Source of the DNA: Actinomycetes bacterium
Lineage (GTDB): Bacteria; Actinomycetota; Actinomycetes; Actinomycetales; Cellulomonadaceae
DNA length: 7,293 bases
Direction: 5' to 3'
Assembly (NCBI GenBank): GCA_023432565.1
Contig: JAEYUL010000070.1
Coordinates: 1-7,293 of the forward strand
The translations under genes and the position numbers were made by a program. The notes under the pieces were generated by a model. The model was not told where the DNA came from and did not search any database. It was given only the letters and a program-made list of their open reading frames with translations. This document shows, piece by piece, positions 1-7,293 of the stretch. The first letter of the stretch is position 1, and every line of letters starts with the position of its first letter.

Positions 1-78
1 GACCGACAGCCCCCACCACAGCCTGCGGAACGCGGGACTGATCCGCAGGGGCGTCGTGTCGACGACGAGGGACCGCAC
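1..78 (-). CDS. Probable MFS transporter, N-terminal fragment (continues beyond the left edge)
   Basis: Only the first 26 codons are in the window. With the GTG at 76-78 as start, the protein reads MRSLVVDTTP and then LRISPAFRRLWWGLSV. The pattern of a short polar N-terminus, a '(D/P)FRRLWWG' motif and then the start of the first membrane helix is characteristic of actinobacterial major facilitator superfamily exporters (MFS_3/EntS-like). Nearly every third codon position is G or C, which supports real coding. No Shine-Dalgarno sequence precedes the GTG. A TACAGT hexamer on the minus strand (85-90) ends 6 bases upstream, so a leaderless transcript starting at or near the GTG is plausible. Substrate and full topology cannot be told from this fragment. 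The family call rests on one short motif. Confidence 0.55.
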   Translation of the reverse strand, partial: MRSLVVDTTPLRISPAFRRLWWGLSV

Positions 79-204
79 CGAGTCACTGTAGTCGGCACGC
101 AGTCGGGCGCCCTCGCCCCCGACCGCAGGTCGCGGCAGCCGCCCTGCGCAAGCGCGAACGGACGACGAGAACTAGGGTCGGGTGCGTCCGTTGGGGTCGC
201 CGTC
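79..204. promoter_or_regulatory. Divergent intergenic region between MFS gene and YtxH-like gene
   Basis: This stretch separates two divergent genes and should hold both promoters. Candidate -10 elements of the loose actinobacterial TANNNT type are TACAGT on the minus strand (85-90, for the transporter) and TAGGGT on the plus strand (173-178, for the small membrane protein). I could not find convincing -35 partners for either. A small 5-bp stem (CGACC-GCA-GGTCG, 120-132) is present but is weak in such GC-rich DNA. No coding frame with a recognisable product was found here. Confidence 0.3.
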
Positions 205-210
205 AGGAGG
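205..210 (+). promoter_or_regulatory. Strong ribosome binding site AGGAGG
   Basis: A perfect AGGAGG lies 8 bases upstream of the GTG at 219. It decides the start of the downstream gene. The in-frame GTG at 210 overlaps the last base of this site and so cannot be the start it serves. Confidence 0.75.
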
Positions 211-218
211 TGTCAGAC

Positions 219-527
219 GTGGGTACGAGAGTCGGGACGTTCGTCGTCGGAGTCGGAGTCGGTTACCTGCTGGGCACGCGCCGCGGGCGTGAGCTCCTCG
301 GCGAGGCGGGCGACAAGGCCGGCGAGGCGTGGCGACACCCGAAGGTCCAGGAGTACGTCCAGGACGTCGAGGACCAGGCCAAGGAGTTCGCCAAGGCGCA
401 GGGCGTCGCGCTGAAGGACAAGGCGGTCGATGCCGCGCGCTCCGCCACCGGCAAGTCGTCGGAGCCCGAGCCGAGCGTCGTCGTGGAACCGGAGACCCGG
501 GAGCCGGAGACCCGCTACGACATCTGA
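219..527 (+). CDS. YtxH-like small single-pass membrane protein
   Basis: This is a 102-residue protein of unknown biochemical function. Residues about 5-19 form a Gly/Val-rich hydrophobic segment (VGTFVVGVGVGYLLG) followed at once by TRRGRE. This is the hallmark of YtxH-like proteins: a short membrane anchor, a positively charged cytoplasmic flank, then a charged helical tail. The tail (about 25-80) is rich in Lys, Glu, Asp and Ala and looks amphipathic or coiled-coil. The end is acidic and carries two tandem EPETR units. The GTG at 219 is chosen because the AGGAGG at 205-210 is optimally spaced for it; the GTG at 210 would overlap that site. The gene converges on the universal stress protein gene and their 3' ends overlap by 13 bp. 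A role in envelope stress is only a guess from family and neighbour. Confidence 0.72.
   Translation: MGTRVGTFVVGVGVGYLLGTRRGRELLGEAGDKAGEAWRHPKVQEYVQDVEDQAKEFAKAQGVALKDKAVDAARSATGKSSEPEPSVVVEPETREPETRYDI
486..515 (+). repeat. 15-bp tandem duplication encoding EPETR-EPETR
   Basis: Two adjacent 15-bp units (486-500 and 501-515) share an identical 11-base core, CCGGAGACCCG. They add five codons to the C-terminus of the membrane protein. The second unit reaches the stop codon of the convergent stress protein gene, so the duplication lies at the 3' overlap of the two genes. Confidence 0.6.
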
Positions 528-1447
528 GCGCCGGGCGGGTCGGCGGACTCGCTGACCTGAGGCGATGCGTGCGGTGCGGGGTCGTCGGCGTGCCTCGCCT
601 GATCGTCAGCACGGCCCACCAGCACCGAGCAGCGCGCGTGCCGCACCACTGCGGAGGCCGTCGACCCCAGCACGGCGCGACGCAGACCGCTCAGGCCGCG
701 TGTGCCCAGCACCACCAGGTCGGGCTCGGTCCGCCCCACCTGGCCCAGGATCGTCGGGCGCACATCCAGCGGGGTCGTCAACGGCACCGCCCCGACGAGC
801 AGGGTGCGCACCTCCCCCGAGCCTGCCGCGCGCAGCTCCCGCGCGGCGTCGAGCACCGCGTCACCGGCTTCCCCCTGCGGGGTGTCGATGCCGAGCACCG
901 TGACCCCGACACCGCGCACGAGCGGCATGGCCGCGAGGGTGTGCACCGCGTCCGCCGCGCCCGGCGAGCCGTCCGTGCACACCAGCACCGAGCGCACGGG
1001 TTCGGAAGACCGCGCGATGAGCACGGGCGACAACGGCCGGTGCCCGGAGACGAGCCACTCGGCCGTGCTCCCCAGGTGCAGGCGCTTGAGCAGGCCCGGT
1101 CCGCGCGGTCCGATCACGATCAGGTCGGCCGTGTCGTACCGGTCGAGCACCACACGCGGGTCGGCCTCCGCCACCACGTGCTCCACCGGGACGTCGGCCT
1201 GCGAGAGCTCACGCGCCGGCTCGGGGTCCCACGGGTGCGGAACCGCCAGCTCGCTCGGAGCACCGTCCTTCGGCGGTTGCGCCGTCACCACGGTGACCCG
1301 CCAGCCCGCCCACGGCTGGGCGGCGACCCACGACCACACGCCGTGGCCCGACTGTGAGCGGTCGTCGCCGACGACGAGCCAGTGCTCACGATCGCCCGTG
1401 GTCCCGGTCGCGTGCTCGTGCGTCCGTGGTGTCGTCGGCTGACTCAT
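515..1447 (-). CDS. Universal stress protein, tandem UspA domains
   Basis: This 310-residue cytosolic protein has two UspA folds, the usual arrangement for actinobacterial tandem universal stress proteins. Domain 1 spans about 22-146 and domain 2 about 152-278. Both keep the ATP-binding signature G-x2-G-x9-G-(S/T): GPRG...LGST at about 113-127 and GTRG...LGST at about 248-262. Domain 2 also has the typical opening strand VLVCTDGS (155-161). ATP binding by both halves is therefore predicted; the exact stress role is not known for most members. The last 30 residues are a disordered-looking Asp/Ala/Pro/His tail. The ATG at 1445-1447 is preferred over the GTG at 1454-1456, because the purine-rich AAGGAAG (1456-1462 on the minus strand) is 8 bases from the ATG but overlaps the GTG. 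The gene is divergent from the DUF2278 gene and overlaps the YtxH-like gene tail to tail by 13 bp. Confidence 0.92.
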   Translation of the reverse strand: MSQPTTPRTHEHATGTTGDREHWLVVGDDRSQSGHGVWSWVAAQPWAGWRVTVVTAQPPKDGAPSELAVPHPWDPEPARELSQADVPVEHVVAEADPRVVLDRYDTADLIVIGPRGPGLLKRLHLGSTAEWLVSGHRPLSPVLIARSSEPVRSVLVCTDGSPGAADAVHTLAAMPLVRGVGVTVLGIDTPQGEAGDAVLDAARELRAAGSGEVRTLLVGAVPLTTPLDVRPTILGQVGRTEPDLVVLGTRGLSGLRRAVLGSTASAVVRHARCSVLVGRADDQARHADDPAPHASPQVSESADPPGAQMS

Positions 1448-1561
1448 GGCCGCCACTTCCTTCGTGGGAGCCGCGCCGCGGCAGTCGTCCAGATGACGGC
1501 TCGGGGCCGCCGCGCGGGACGGGCCTCACTTCGGTCGTACCCTCGCAGGCTAGCGCCGGCG

Positions 1562-1578
1562 ACGGGCAGTCGGCCCGT
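1562..1578. promoter_or_regulatory. Palindrome ACGGGC-N5-GCCCGT in divergent intergenic region
   Basis: A perfect 6-5-6 palindrome lies in the 181-bp gap between the divergent stress protein and DUF2278 genes. Its right arm, GCCCGTT (1573-1579), is repeated directly 9 bases further on (1582-1588), giving three related half-sites. This could be a transcription factor site serving either gene. A TAGCCT on the minus strand nearby (1547-1552) could be the -10 of the stress protein gene. The rest of the gap (1448-1628) shows no coding frame that I would trust. Such palindromes arise easily at this GC content. Confidence 0.3.
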
Positions 1579-1628
1579 TGTGCCCGTTTCGCGTGGTGCG
1601 CCGGGGGGCGTCGGCGCACGCTGTGGTC

Positions 1629-2288
1629 ATGCCTCTCGCACACGGTTACGGCGTGCTCGTCGGCACGTTGGTCTCGCACACGCGCGACACCCCCGACGAC
1701 CAGGGCCGCTGGTTCCACGTGAACCTGCGCGTGCAGACCGAGGAAGGCACGTACCGGTGCGCCGTCGACGTGGACTCCGCCGAGTCCGCGATCGGCGTGC
1801 AGTGGCGGACGTTCGGCCTCTCCGCGGCGGACCTCGGGCCCGTCGCCACTCTCACGCCCGGCTTCCACCTGCTTTCGAGCACCCCGACGAGCGGAGCGGT
1901 GGACCTCATCCGGCACCCGGCGTTCCGGCCACGCGGCGGGTGCCTGTTCGTCGCCGCGCCACCCGCGTGGTTGCGCGCGCTGAACGACTGGCTGGCGCGC
2001 CACGCGTGGACGGCCGGCGACAACCTCGCGGCCGCCACCGCGCTGGAGTCCGTGCTGCAGGTCGGGTCCCGCACGCTCGTGTTCGGCGAGCCGTTCACCA
2101 GCGGGCTCGGGGTGCACAACATCCACCAGAACCAGGGGGATCCGGCCGGTTCGCAGTGGTGGGACGACAACGGGATCTGGCAGGACGGCGCGACGCTCGT
2201 GCTGCAGCCCGACGGCACCTACGCCGCGTTCGTCTCGAAGTTCACATCGCAGGCCTCAGCGACCGACGACGACGGCCACCCGCTCTGA
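1629..2288 (+). CDS. DUF2278 (YukJ-like) family protein
   Basis: This 219-residue protein belongs to a widespread family of unknown function. Diagnostic features are the N-terminal 'GYGVLVGTLVS' strand (6-16), the strand 'WFHVNLRV' (28-35), and the strongly conserved C-terminal block. In that block LVFGEP (150-155) is followed by GLGVHNIHQNQGD (159-171), then DNGIWQDGATL (180-190), and the end is ATDDDGHP. Family members typically read '(G)xGxHDIHMNQGN...WQDG...AFQSQxxxTDDxGHP', so the match is clear. The conserved His, Asn, Gln and Asp residues suggest a binding or catalytic pocket, but no reaction is established. There is no signal peptide or membrane segment. The ATG at 1629 fits the family N-terminus. 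No good Shine-Dalgarno sequence precedes it, and an in-frame GTG at 1623 is an alternative. The gene converges on the uvrA-like gene. Confidence 0.85.
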   Translation: MPLAHGYGVLVGTLVSHTRDTPDDQGRWFHVNLRVQTEEGTYRCAVDVDSAESAIGVQWRTFGLSAADLGPVATLTPGFHLLSSTPTSGAVDLIRHPAFRPRGGCLFVAAPPAWLRALNDWLARHAWTAGDNLAAATALESVLQVGSRTLVFGEPFTSGLGVHNIHQNQGDPAGSQWWDDNGIWQDGATLVLQPDGTYAAFVSKFTSQASATDDDGHPL

Positions 2289-2309
2289 CACGTGCACCTC
2301 ACGGCGCCC

Positions 2310-4726
<2,417 letters not shown>

Positions 4727-4730
<4 letters not shown>

Positions 4731-4792
4731 GCTCGAGCTCCCTCGGTGACGCACCACCACCACCGCCGGAGGACCGGTCCGACGGCAGGCAC
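4727..4792 (-). CDS. Possible Trp-rich upstream ORF overlapping the uvrA-like start
   Basis: A 21-codon frame begins at a GTG (4790-4792) and ends in a TGA that overlaps the uvrA-like ATG as ATGA (4727-4730). Its residues 9-14 are RRWWWC, so three consecutive tryptophan codons and a cysteine precede the main start by about 10 codons. The ribosome binding site of the uvrA-like gene lies inside it, which would suit translational coupling or a leader-peptide switch. Against it: there is no Shine-Dalgarno sequence for the GTG, and the Trp run comes from a simple GGT repeat that could be read this way by chance. Confidence 0.25.
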
Positions 4793-4804
4793 GGTGGGTG
4801 TGCT

Positions 4805-4829
4805 GGTGGCGGTCACGCTAGCCGCCACC
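4805..4829. promoter_or_regulatory. Inverted repeat GGTGGCGG-N9-CCGCCACC upstream of uvrA-like gene
   Basis: A perfect 8-bp inverted repeat with a 9-base centre lies between the GH43 stop codon (4856-4858) and the uvrA-like start, on the same transcribed strand. It can be read in two ways. As RNA, it is a strong GC hairpin 27 bases past the GH43 stop and could terminate that transcript, although no T-tract follows. As DNA, its centre holds a minus-strand TAGCGT (4815-4820), a possible -10 element for the uvrA-like gene, so the arms would make a 25-bp operator over the promoter. I cannot decide between these. Confidence 0.45.
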
Positions 4830-4855
4830 TCCGACACCCGGCCAGTCCGGACGCG

Positions 4856-6304
4856 TCAGGCGCCGATCTCCGGCCCGTGGTGCCCGCGGTAGTCGAACTC
4901 GTGCACGACCAGCTCGCCGCGCTCCGCCACCAGACCGACGATCCGCCCGGTGAACCCGGCGGCCACCTCGGTGGACAGGTACCGGCCGTCGAGCCGCCCG
5001 AGCTCGTGGCTGCCGGAGCGGTTCACGACCCGAGCGACGATCTCGTCGGGACCACGACGCTGGCTGAACCGCCCGAACGGTGAGGTGCGGACCTCGATCT
5101 CGAGCACGGTGTCGTCGTCGAACGGCGCCTCGCCGAGCACCGACCTGAGCGTGCCCACGCGCGCCACCGCGCGCACCGTCGCACCCTCGACCTCGAGCGT
5201 CACCGCGTGCGCCGGGTCGATCCGCAGCTCCAGTCCCCCCACGCCCGCCGGTGCCTCGACGCGAGCCCGCGCGGTGACGCACGTGTGCTCCTGACGTCGG
5301 CCGACGAACGTCCGGCCCTCTTCCGCGGCGGTCAGCCGCCACGTACCGTCGCCCGCGCGGTGCAGCACCTCGTCGGGGAAGACGTGCGCCCCCACCCATG
5401 TGCCGTCGAGCTCGTCGCCCAGGCGCTCGTGCGCGGGCGCGACGTCGGGCGGCTCGATGGGCGTCGTCGGCACCGGCCAGCCGTCACGCCACTCGACGTT
5501 CGCGGCGAACGTCTCGCGTCCCAGCACGTGCCACCCCGGGAAGTACCCCCGCCGGCGCACTCCCAGGTAGACGATCGCCCACGTGCCGTCGGGCCGCTGG
5601 ACGAGGTCCGCGTGCCCGGTGGCCTGCACGGGTGCGTCGGTGCTGCGCGCCGAGAGCACCGGGTTGGTCGGGCACGGCTCCCACGGTCCGGAGGGCGACG
5701 GTCCGCGCGCGATCGTCACCATGTGCCCCGCCGCCGTCCCGCCCTCCGCCGCGAGCAGGTACCAGTACTCGCCGATCCGGTAGAGGTGCGGGCCCTCCAC
5801 GTGCTCTCCGCCCGTGCCCGCCCACGTCAGCACCGGCTCGGTGAGCAGCTCACCGGTCGCGGGGTCCAGCTGCGCCTGGCGCAGACCCTGGTCGCACCAC
5901 GTCATGTAGCACCGGCCGTCGTCGTCCCACGCGATGTCCGGGTCGATGCCGTTGACGCCCTCGATCCGCACCGGCTCGGACCACGGACCGGCCGGGTCCG
6001 TCGCCGTCACCAGGATGTGGCCCGGGCCGTCGGACACGTTCGTCGTGATCATCCAGAACCGGCCGTCGTGGTGCCGCAGCGTCGGTGCGTAGATGCCGCC
6101 CGACGGCGCAGCGGGCGCGACGCGCAGCTGCGAGGGCCGCGTCAGCGCGTGCCCGACCAGCGTCCACGTCAGCAGGTCGTCGGACCGGAAGATCGGCGCC
6201 CCCGGCGCGTACTCGAAGGTCGAGTTCGCGAGGTAGTACGTCTCCCCCACGCGGCACACGGACGGGTCAGGGTGGAAGCCCGGGATCACGGGGCGTGTCG
6301 GCAT
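4856..6304 (-). CDS. Glycoside hydrolase family 43, beta-xylosidase/alpha-L-arabinofuranosidase type
   Basis: This 482-residue enzyme is predicted to cleave xylose or arabinose from xylo-oligosaccharides. The N-terminal five-bladed propeller (about 1-280) shows the three acidic GH43 catalytic residues: the base D13 in HPDPS, the pKa modulator D121 in GIDPD, and the acid E170 in EGPHLY. Other family blocks are GGIYAPTLRHHDGRFWMITT (69-88), AAEGG...GHMVTIARG (185-201), QATGHADLV (227-235, with H231) and LGRETF (261-266). The C-terminal half (about 300-482) looks like the beta-sandwich domain that usually closes the active site in beta-xylosidases of this type. There is no signal peptide, so it is likely cytoplasmic and acts on imported oligosaccharides. 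No sugar transporter or regulator lies beside it. The start is uncertain: ATG 6302-6304 fits family N-termini, but a GTG two codons upstream (6308-6310) has GGCAGG 9 bases before it, and the frame stays open to a GTG at 6349. Exact substrate is not settled. Confidence 0.92.
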   Translation of the reverse strand: MPTRPVIPGFHPDPSVCRVGETYYLANSTFEYAPGAPIFRSDDLLTWTLVGHALTRPSQLRVAPAAPSGGIYAPTLRHHDGRFWMITTNVSDGPGHILVTATDPAGPWSEPVRIEGVNGIDPDIAWDDDGRCYMTWCDQGLRQAQLDPATGELLTEPVLTWAGTGGEHVEGPHLYRIGEYWYLLAAEGGTAAGHMVTIARGPSPSGPWEPCPTNPVLSARSTDAPVQATGHADLVQRPDGTWAIVYLGVRRRGYFPGWHVLGRETFAANVEWRDGWPVPTTPIEPPDVAPAHERLGDELDGTWVGAHVFPDEVLHRAGDGTWRLTAAEEGRTFVGRRQEHTCVTARARVEAPAGVGGLELRIDPAHAVTLEVEGATVRAVARVGTLRSVLGEAPFDDDTVLEIEVRTSPFGRFSQRRGPDEIVARVVNRSGSHELGRLDGRYLSTEVAAGFTGRIVGLVAERGELVVHEFDYRGHHGPEIGA

Positions 6305-6370
6305 TGGCACGACGAGAAGCCTGCCACCGGTCGCACCGCCGTGAGGCACACCCCGCGCTGGCTTGCGGCT

Positions 6371-6392
6371 TATCGTTGCTTTTCAAACGATA
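6371..6392. promoter_or_regulatory. Perfect inverted repeat TATCGTT-N8-AACGATA (candidate operator)
   Basis: Perfect 7-bp arms flank an 8-base T-rich centre in the divergent region between the GH43 gene and the XRE-type gene. The region around 6370-6399 is the most AT-rich in the window, as expected for promoters and operators. The repeat ends 17 bases before the GTG start of the XRE gene, where a bound dimer would block its transcription. It lies 66 bases upstream of the GH43 start. The arm spacing suits a dimeric helix-turn-helix protein, such as the adjacent XRE regulator acting on its own promoter. A sugar-responsive repressor of GH43 is the alternative. A minus-strand TTGAAA (6381-6386) inside the repeat resembles a -35 box but has no clear -10 partner. 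Confidence 0.6.
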
Positions 6393-6409
6393 GTCTCTAG
6401 GGTGGGCGC

Positions 6410-6994
6410 GTGAGCGCGACGGTGACGACCGAGACGGAGCTGGGCACAACCGTGCGCACCCTGCGCCTGTCGCGCGGCCTCGACCAGCGGGACCTGGCGG
6501 AGCAGGCGGGGGTGAGCACCAGTGCACTGCGTCGCCTGGAGTCCGGGCAGGGATCGACGATGCGCACGGTGCTCGCCGTCCTCGCCGTGCTCGAGACGCC
6601 CCTGACCCTGCCGGGCTCCGAACCCCAGCCGCCGGTGAGAAGGCGGAGGGTTCGCAGCAAGACCCACGGACGTCCCGCGTTGGAGCGTCGCGAGGAGCGC
6701 ATCTCCCTGGAGCTTCACCGTGCGGTCGCGCGGCGCCTGCGCCACGACGGCCCCGGGGTGCGGGCCAAGGCGCGCGCGAACCTTCCCAAGGTGGAGAGCA
6801 AGGTGCACGGACCGCAGGCGGCCGACTGGGTCCGGCAGTGGCGCGACGCACTCGACGGTCCCACGGGCGAGCTCGTCGACCTGCTGGTGCGCCAGGACGA
6901 GCGCGGCATCGACATGCGCCAGGTCTCCCCTTTCGCGGGCGTGCTCACCGACGACGAGCGCGCGGCCGCGATCCGCAAGGCCCGCCAGTGGTGA
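6410..6994 (+). CDS. XRE-family helix-turn-helix protein (antitoxin/regulator of a DUF6036-type pair)
   Basis: This is a 194-residue protein. Residues about 11-60 are an XRE/Cro-type DNA-binding domain: LGTTVRTLRLSRGLDQRDLA is followed by EQAGVSTSALRRLESGQG, the recognition-helix region, and a short hydrophobic helix. A basic linker (77-95, RRRRVRSKTHG...ERREER) leads to a helical C-terminal module. Its features SLELHRAVARRL (99-110), an A(R)xNL segment, WVRQWRDALDGP (140-151) and RQVSPFAGVLTDDER (170-184) recur in actinobacterial XRE proteins encoded directly before DUF6036/AbiEii-like nucleotidyltransferases. The GTG at 6410 is preceded by AGGGTG (6399-6404) at 5 bases. The stop overlaps the next gene's GTG as GTGA, so the two were translationally coupled. 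It probably binds the inverted repeat at 6371-6392 and represses its own operon. It appears intact although the partner gene is broken. The antitoxin role is inferred from this pairing. Confidence 0.78.
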   Translation: MSATVTTETELGTTVRTLRLSRGLDQRDLAEQAGVSTSALRRLESGQGSTMRTVLAVLAVLETPLTLPGSEPQPPVRRRRVRSKTHGRPALERREERISLELHRAVARRLRHDGPGVRAKARANLPKVESKVHGPQAADWVRQWRDALDGPTGELVDLLVRQDERGIDMRQVSPFAGVLTDDERAAAIRKARQW

Positions 6995-7125
6995 GCCGGT
7001 CCGACCTCGAGCACGCGATCCGTGCGTCGACGACGATCATCGAACAGCAGTCGGTCATCATCGTCGGCTCGCAGGCGGTGCTCGGGTCCTGGGACGAGGA
7101 GGAGCTGCCCGCGGAAGCCACCCTC
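6991..7125 (+). pseudogene. 5' fragment of a DUF6036/AbiEii-like nucleotidyltransferase gene
   Basis: The frame begins at a GTG (6991-6993) overlapping the upstream stop by four bases. It opens with MSRSDLEHAIRA, followed by SVIIVGSQAVLGSW and DEEELPAEATL. This is the N-terminus of a DUF6036-type nucleotidyltransferase fold, whose family pattern is 'LEHxIRA...VxVIGSQAxLGxxxExELPxEAT' followed by an Asp-rich metal-binding strand such as 'xxEVDVAxL'. Here that strand is missing. After codon 45 the frame stays open to the window edge (7293), but its residues no longer resemble the family and third-position G/C preference falls. The sequence that should come later in the protein is found on the other strand immediately downstream. 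I therefore treat it as a disrupted gene. Such proteins act as toxins or phage-defence effectors in some XRE-paired systems. Without the acidic motif this copy should be inactive. Confidence 0.62.
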
Positions 7126-7197
7126 GACGCCCTGGATGTAGAAGCCATGGGTCTCGTGGAAGGTCGAGAGCTCACCGATGCGGGAGCTGTGATCCGC
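7123..7197 (-). pseudogene. Inverted internal fragment of the DUF6036-type gene
   Basis: Read on the minus strand this stretch gives ADHSSRI and then GELSTFHETHGFYIQGVE. That matches the conserved middle block of DUF6036-type proteins, which I recall as 'xxxIGExSxFHExxGxYxQGV'. It normally follows the N-terminal block found on the plus strand at 6991-7125, some 25-30 residues later. Plus-strand and minus-strand codons are exactly in register here. The fragment has no start of its own and runs into the reverse of the N-terminal block, so it is not a gene. The best explanation is a segment flipped relative to its parent gene, with neighbouring sequence lost on both sides. The exact ends are uncertain by about ten bases; the right end lies between 7180 and 7209. 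Confidence 0.6.
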
Positions 7198-7209
7198 TCG
7201 GCGCGCCGG

Positions 7210-7293
7210 TCATCCGTCGACCAGGCGGCTGCGCAGCTCGACGACGTCGAAGTCCGGGGTGCTGGACGTGGTGAACGCTGTGCCGTCGATCTC
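7210..7293 (-). CDS. C-terminal fragment of an unidentified protein (continues beyond the right edge)
   Basis: The last 27 codons and TGA stop (7210-7212) of a minus-strand gene enter from the right edge. The peptide ends ...STPDFDVVELRSRLVDG. All but two of the codons end in G or C, a much stronger coding signal than the plus-strand frame over the same bases. This argues that the minus strand is the real coding strand. I do not recognise the family from this tail. Its stop lies about 13-30 bases from the inverted DUF6036 fragment, so this gene marks the far side of the rearrangement. Confidence 0.5.
   Translation of the reverse strand, partial: EIDGTAFTTSSTPDFDVVELRSRLVDG

Noticed and set aside
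329..1357. A 342-codon plus-strand frame over the stress protein gene
   Set aside because: It lacks recognisable domains and lies opposite two clear UspA ATP-binding motifs.
1470..1482. Palindrome GCCGCG-C-CGCGGC upstream of the stress protein gene
   Set aside because: Made only of G and C in a very GC-rich region; such short palindromes are expected by chance and no partner site was seen.
4745..4765. GGT/CAC simple repeat next to the uvrA-like start, considered as a phase-variable tract
   Set aside because: Only about four imperfect trinucleotide units. Slippage of whole units would not shift the main gene, whose start lies downstream of the tract.
5207..6400. A 397-codon plus-strand frame opposite the GH43 gene
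   Set aside because: The translation is low-complexity Arg-rich sequence, typical of antisense frames in GC-rich genes. The GH43 catalytic motifs are all on the minus strand.
6945..7175. A 76-codon minus-strand frame across the start of the DUF6036 fragment
   Set aside because: It is Ser/Arg-rich, in a different frame from the GELSTFHETHGFYIQGV block, and matches no family I know.

Overview
The window is about 7.3 kb of very GC-rich DNA with strong G/C preference at third codon positions, GTG starts and little intergenic space. This, together with a YtxH-like small membrane protein, a tandem universal stress protein and a GH43 xylosidase, points to a high-GC actinobacterium. A Cellulomonas-like soil or plant-litter actinobacterium would fit, but that is inference. 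I saw no rRNA, tRNA, CRISPR array, transposase or integrase.

Layout, left to right. (1) The 5' end of a probable MFS transporter leaves the window on the minus strand (1-78). (2) A short single-pass membrane protein (219-527, +) converges on, and overlaps by 13 bp, a two-domain universal stress protein (515-1447, -). (3) A DUF2278/YukJ-family protein of unknown function (1629-2288, +) is divergent from the stress protein. It converges on a UvrA-like tandem ABC ATPase (2310-4730, -). That ATPase is of the short type lacking the UvrB-binding domain, as in DrrC-like drug-resistance or UvrA2 proteins. Only 21 bp separate the two stop codons, and a compact hairpin sits there. (4) A cytoplasmic GH43 beta-xylosidase/arabinofuranosidase (4856-6304, -) lies upstream of the uvrA-like gene on the same strand. 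A 125-bp gap between them holds an inverted repeat and a Trp-rich upstream reading frame that overlaps the uvrA start. (5) An AT-rich divergent promoter region with a perfect 7-8-7 inverted repeat separates GH43 from an XRE-type helix-turn-helix gene (6410-6994, +). That gene overlaps, as GTGA, the 5' end of a DUF6036/AbiEii-like nucleotidyltransferase gene (from 6991). This pair has the architecture of a toxin-antitoxin or abortive-infection-type module.

The most surprising part is the right edge. The nucleotidyltransferase-like gene matches its family for only about 45 codons. The next stretch (about 7123-7197) encodes the family's expected internal motif, GELSTFHETHGFYIQGV, on the opposite strand. 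Beyond that, the minus strand carries the well-coded C-terminus of an unrelated gene (7210-7293). The second gene of the module therefore looks broken by an inversion plus deletion, leaving an apparently intact regulator or antitoxin without its partner.

Most of the window is ordinary chromosomal housekeeping, stress and sugar-use genes with independent functions. The XRE/DUF6036 remnant is the one accessory-looking element.
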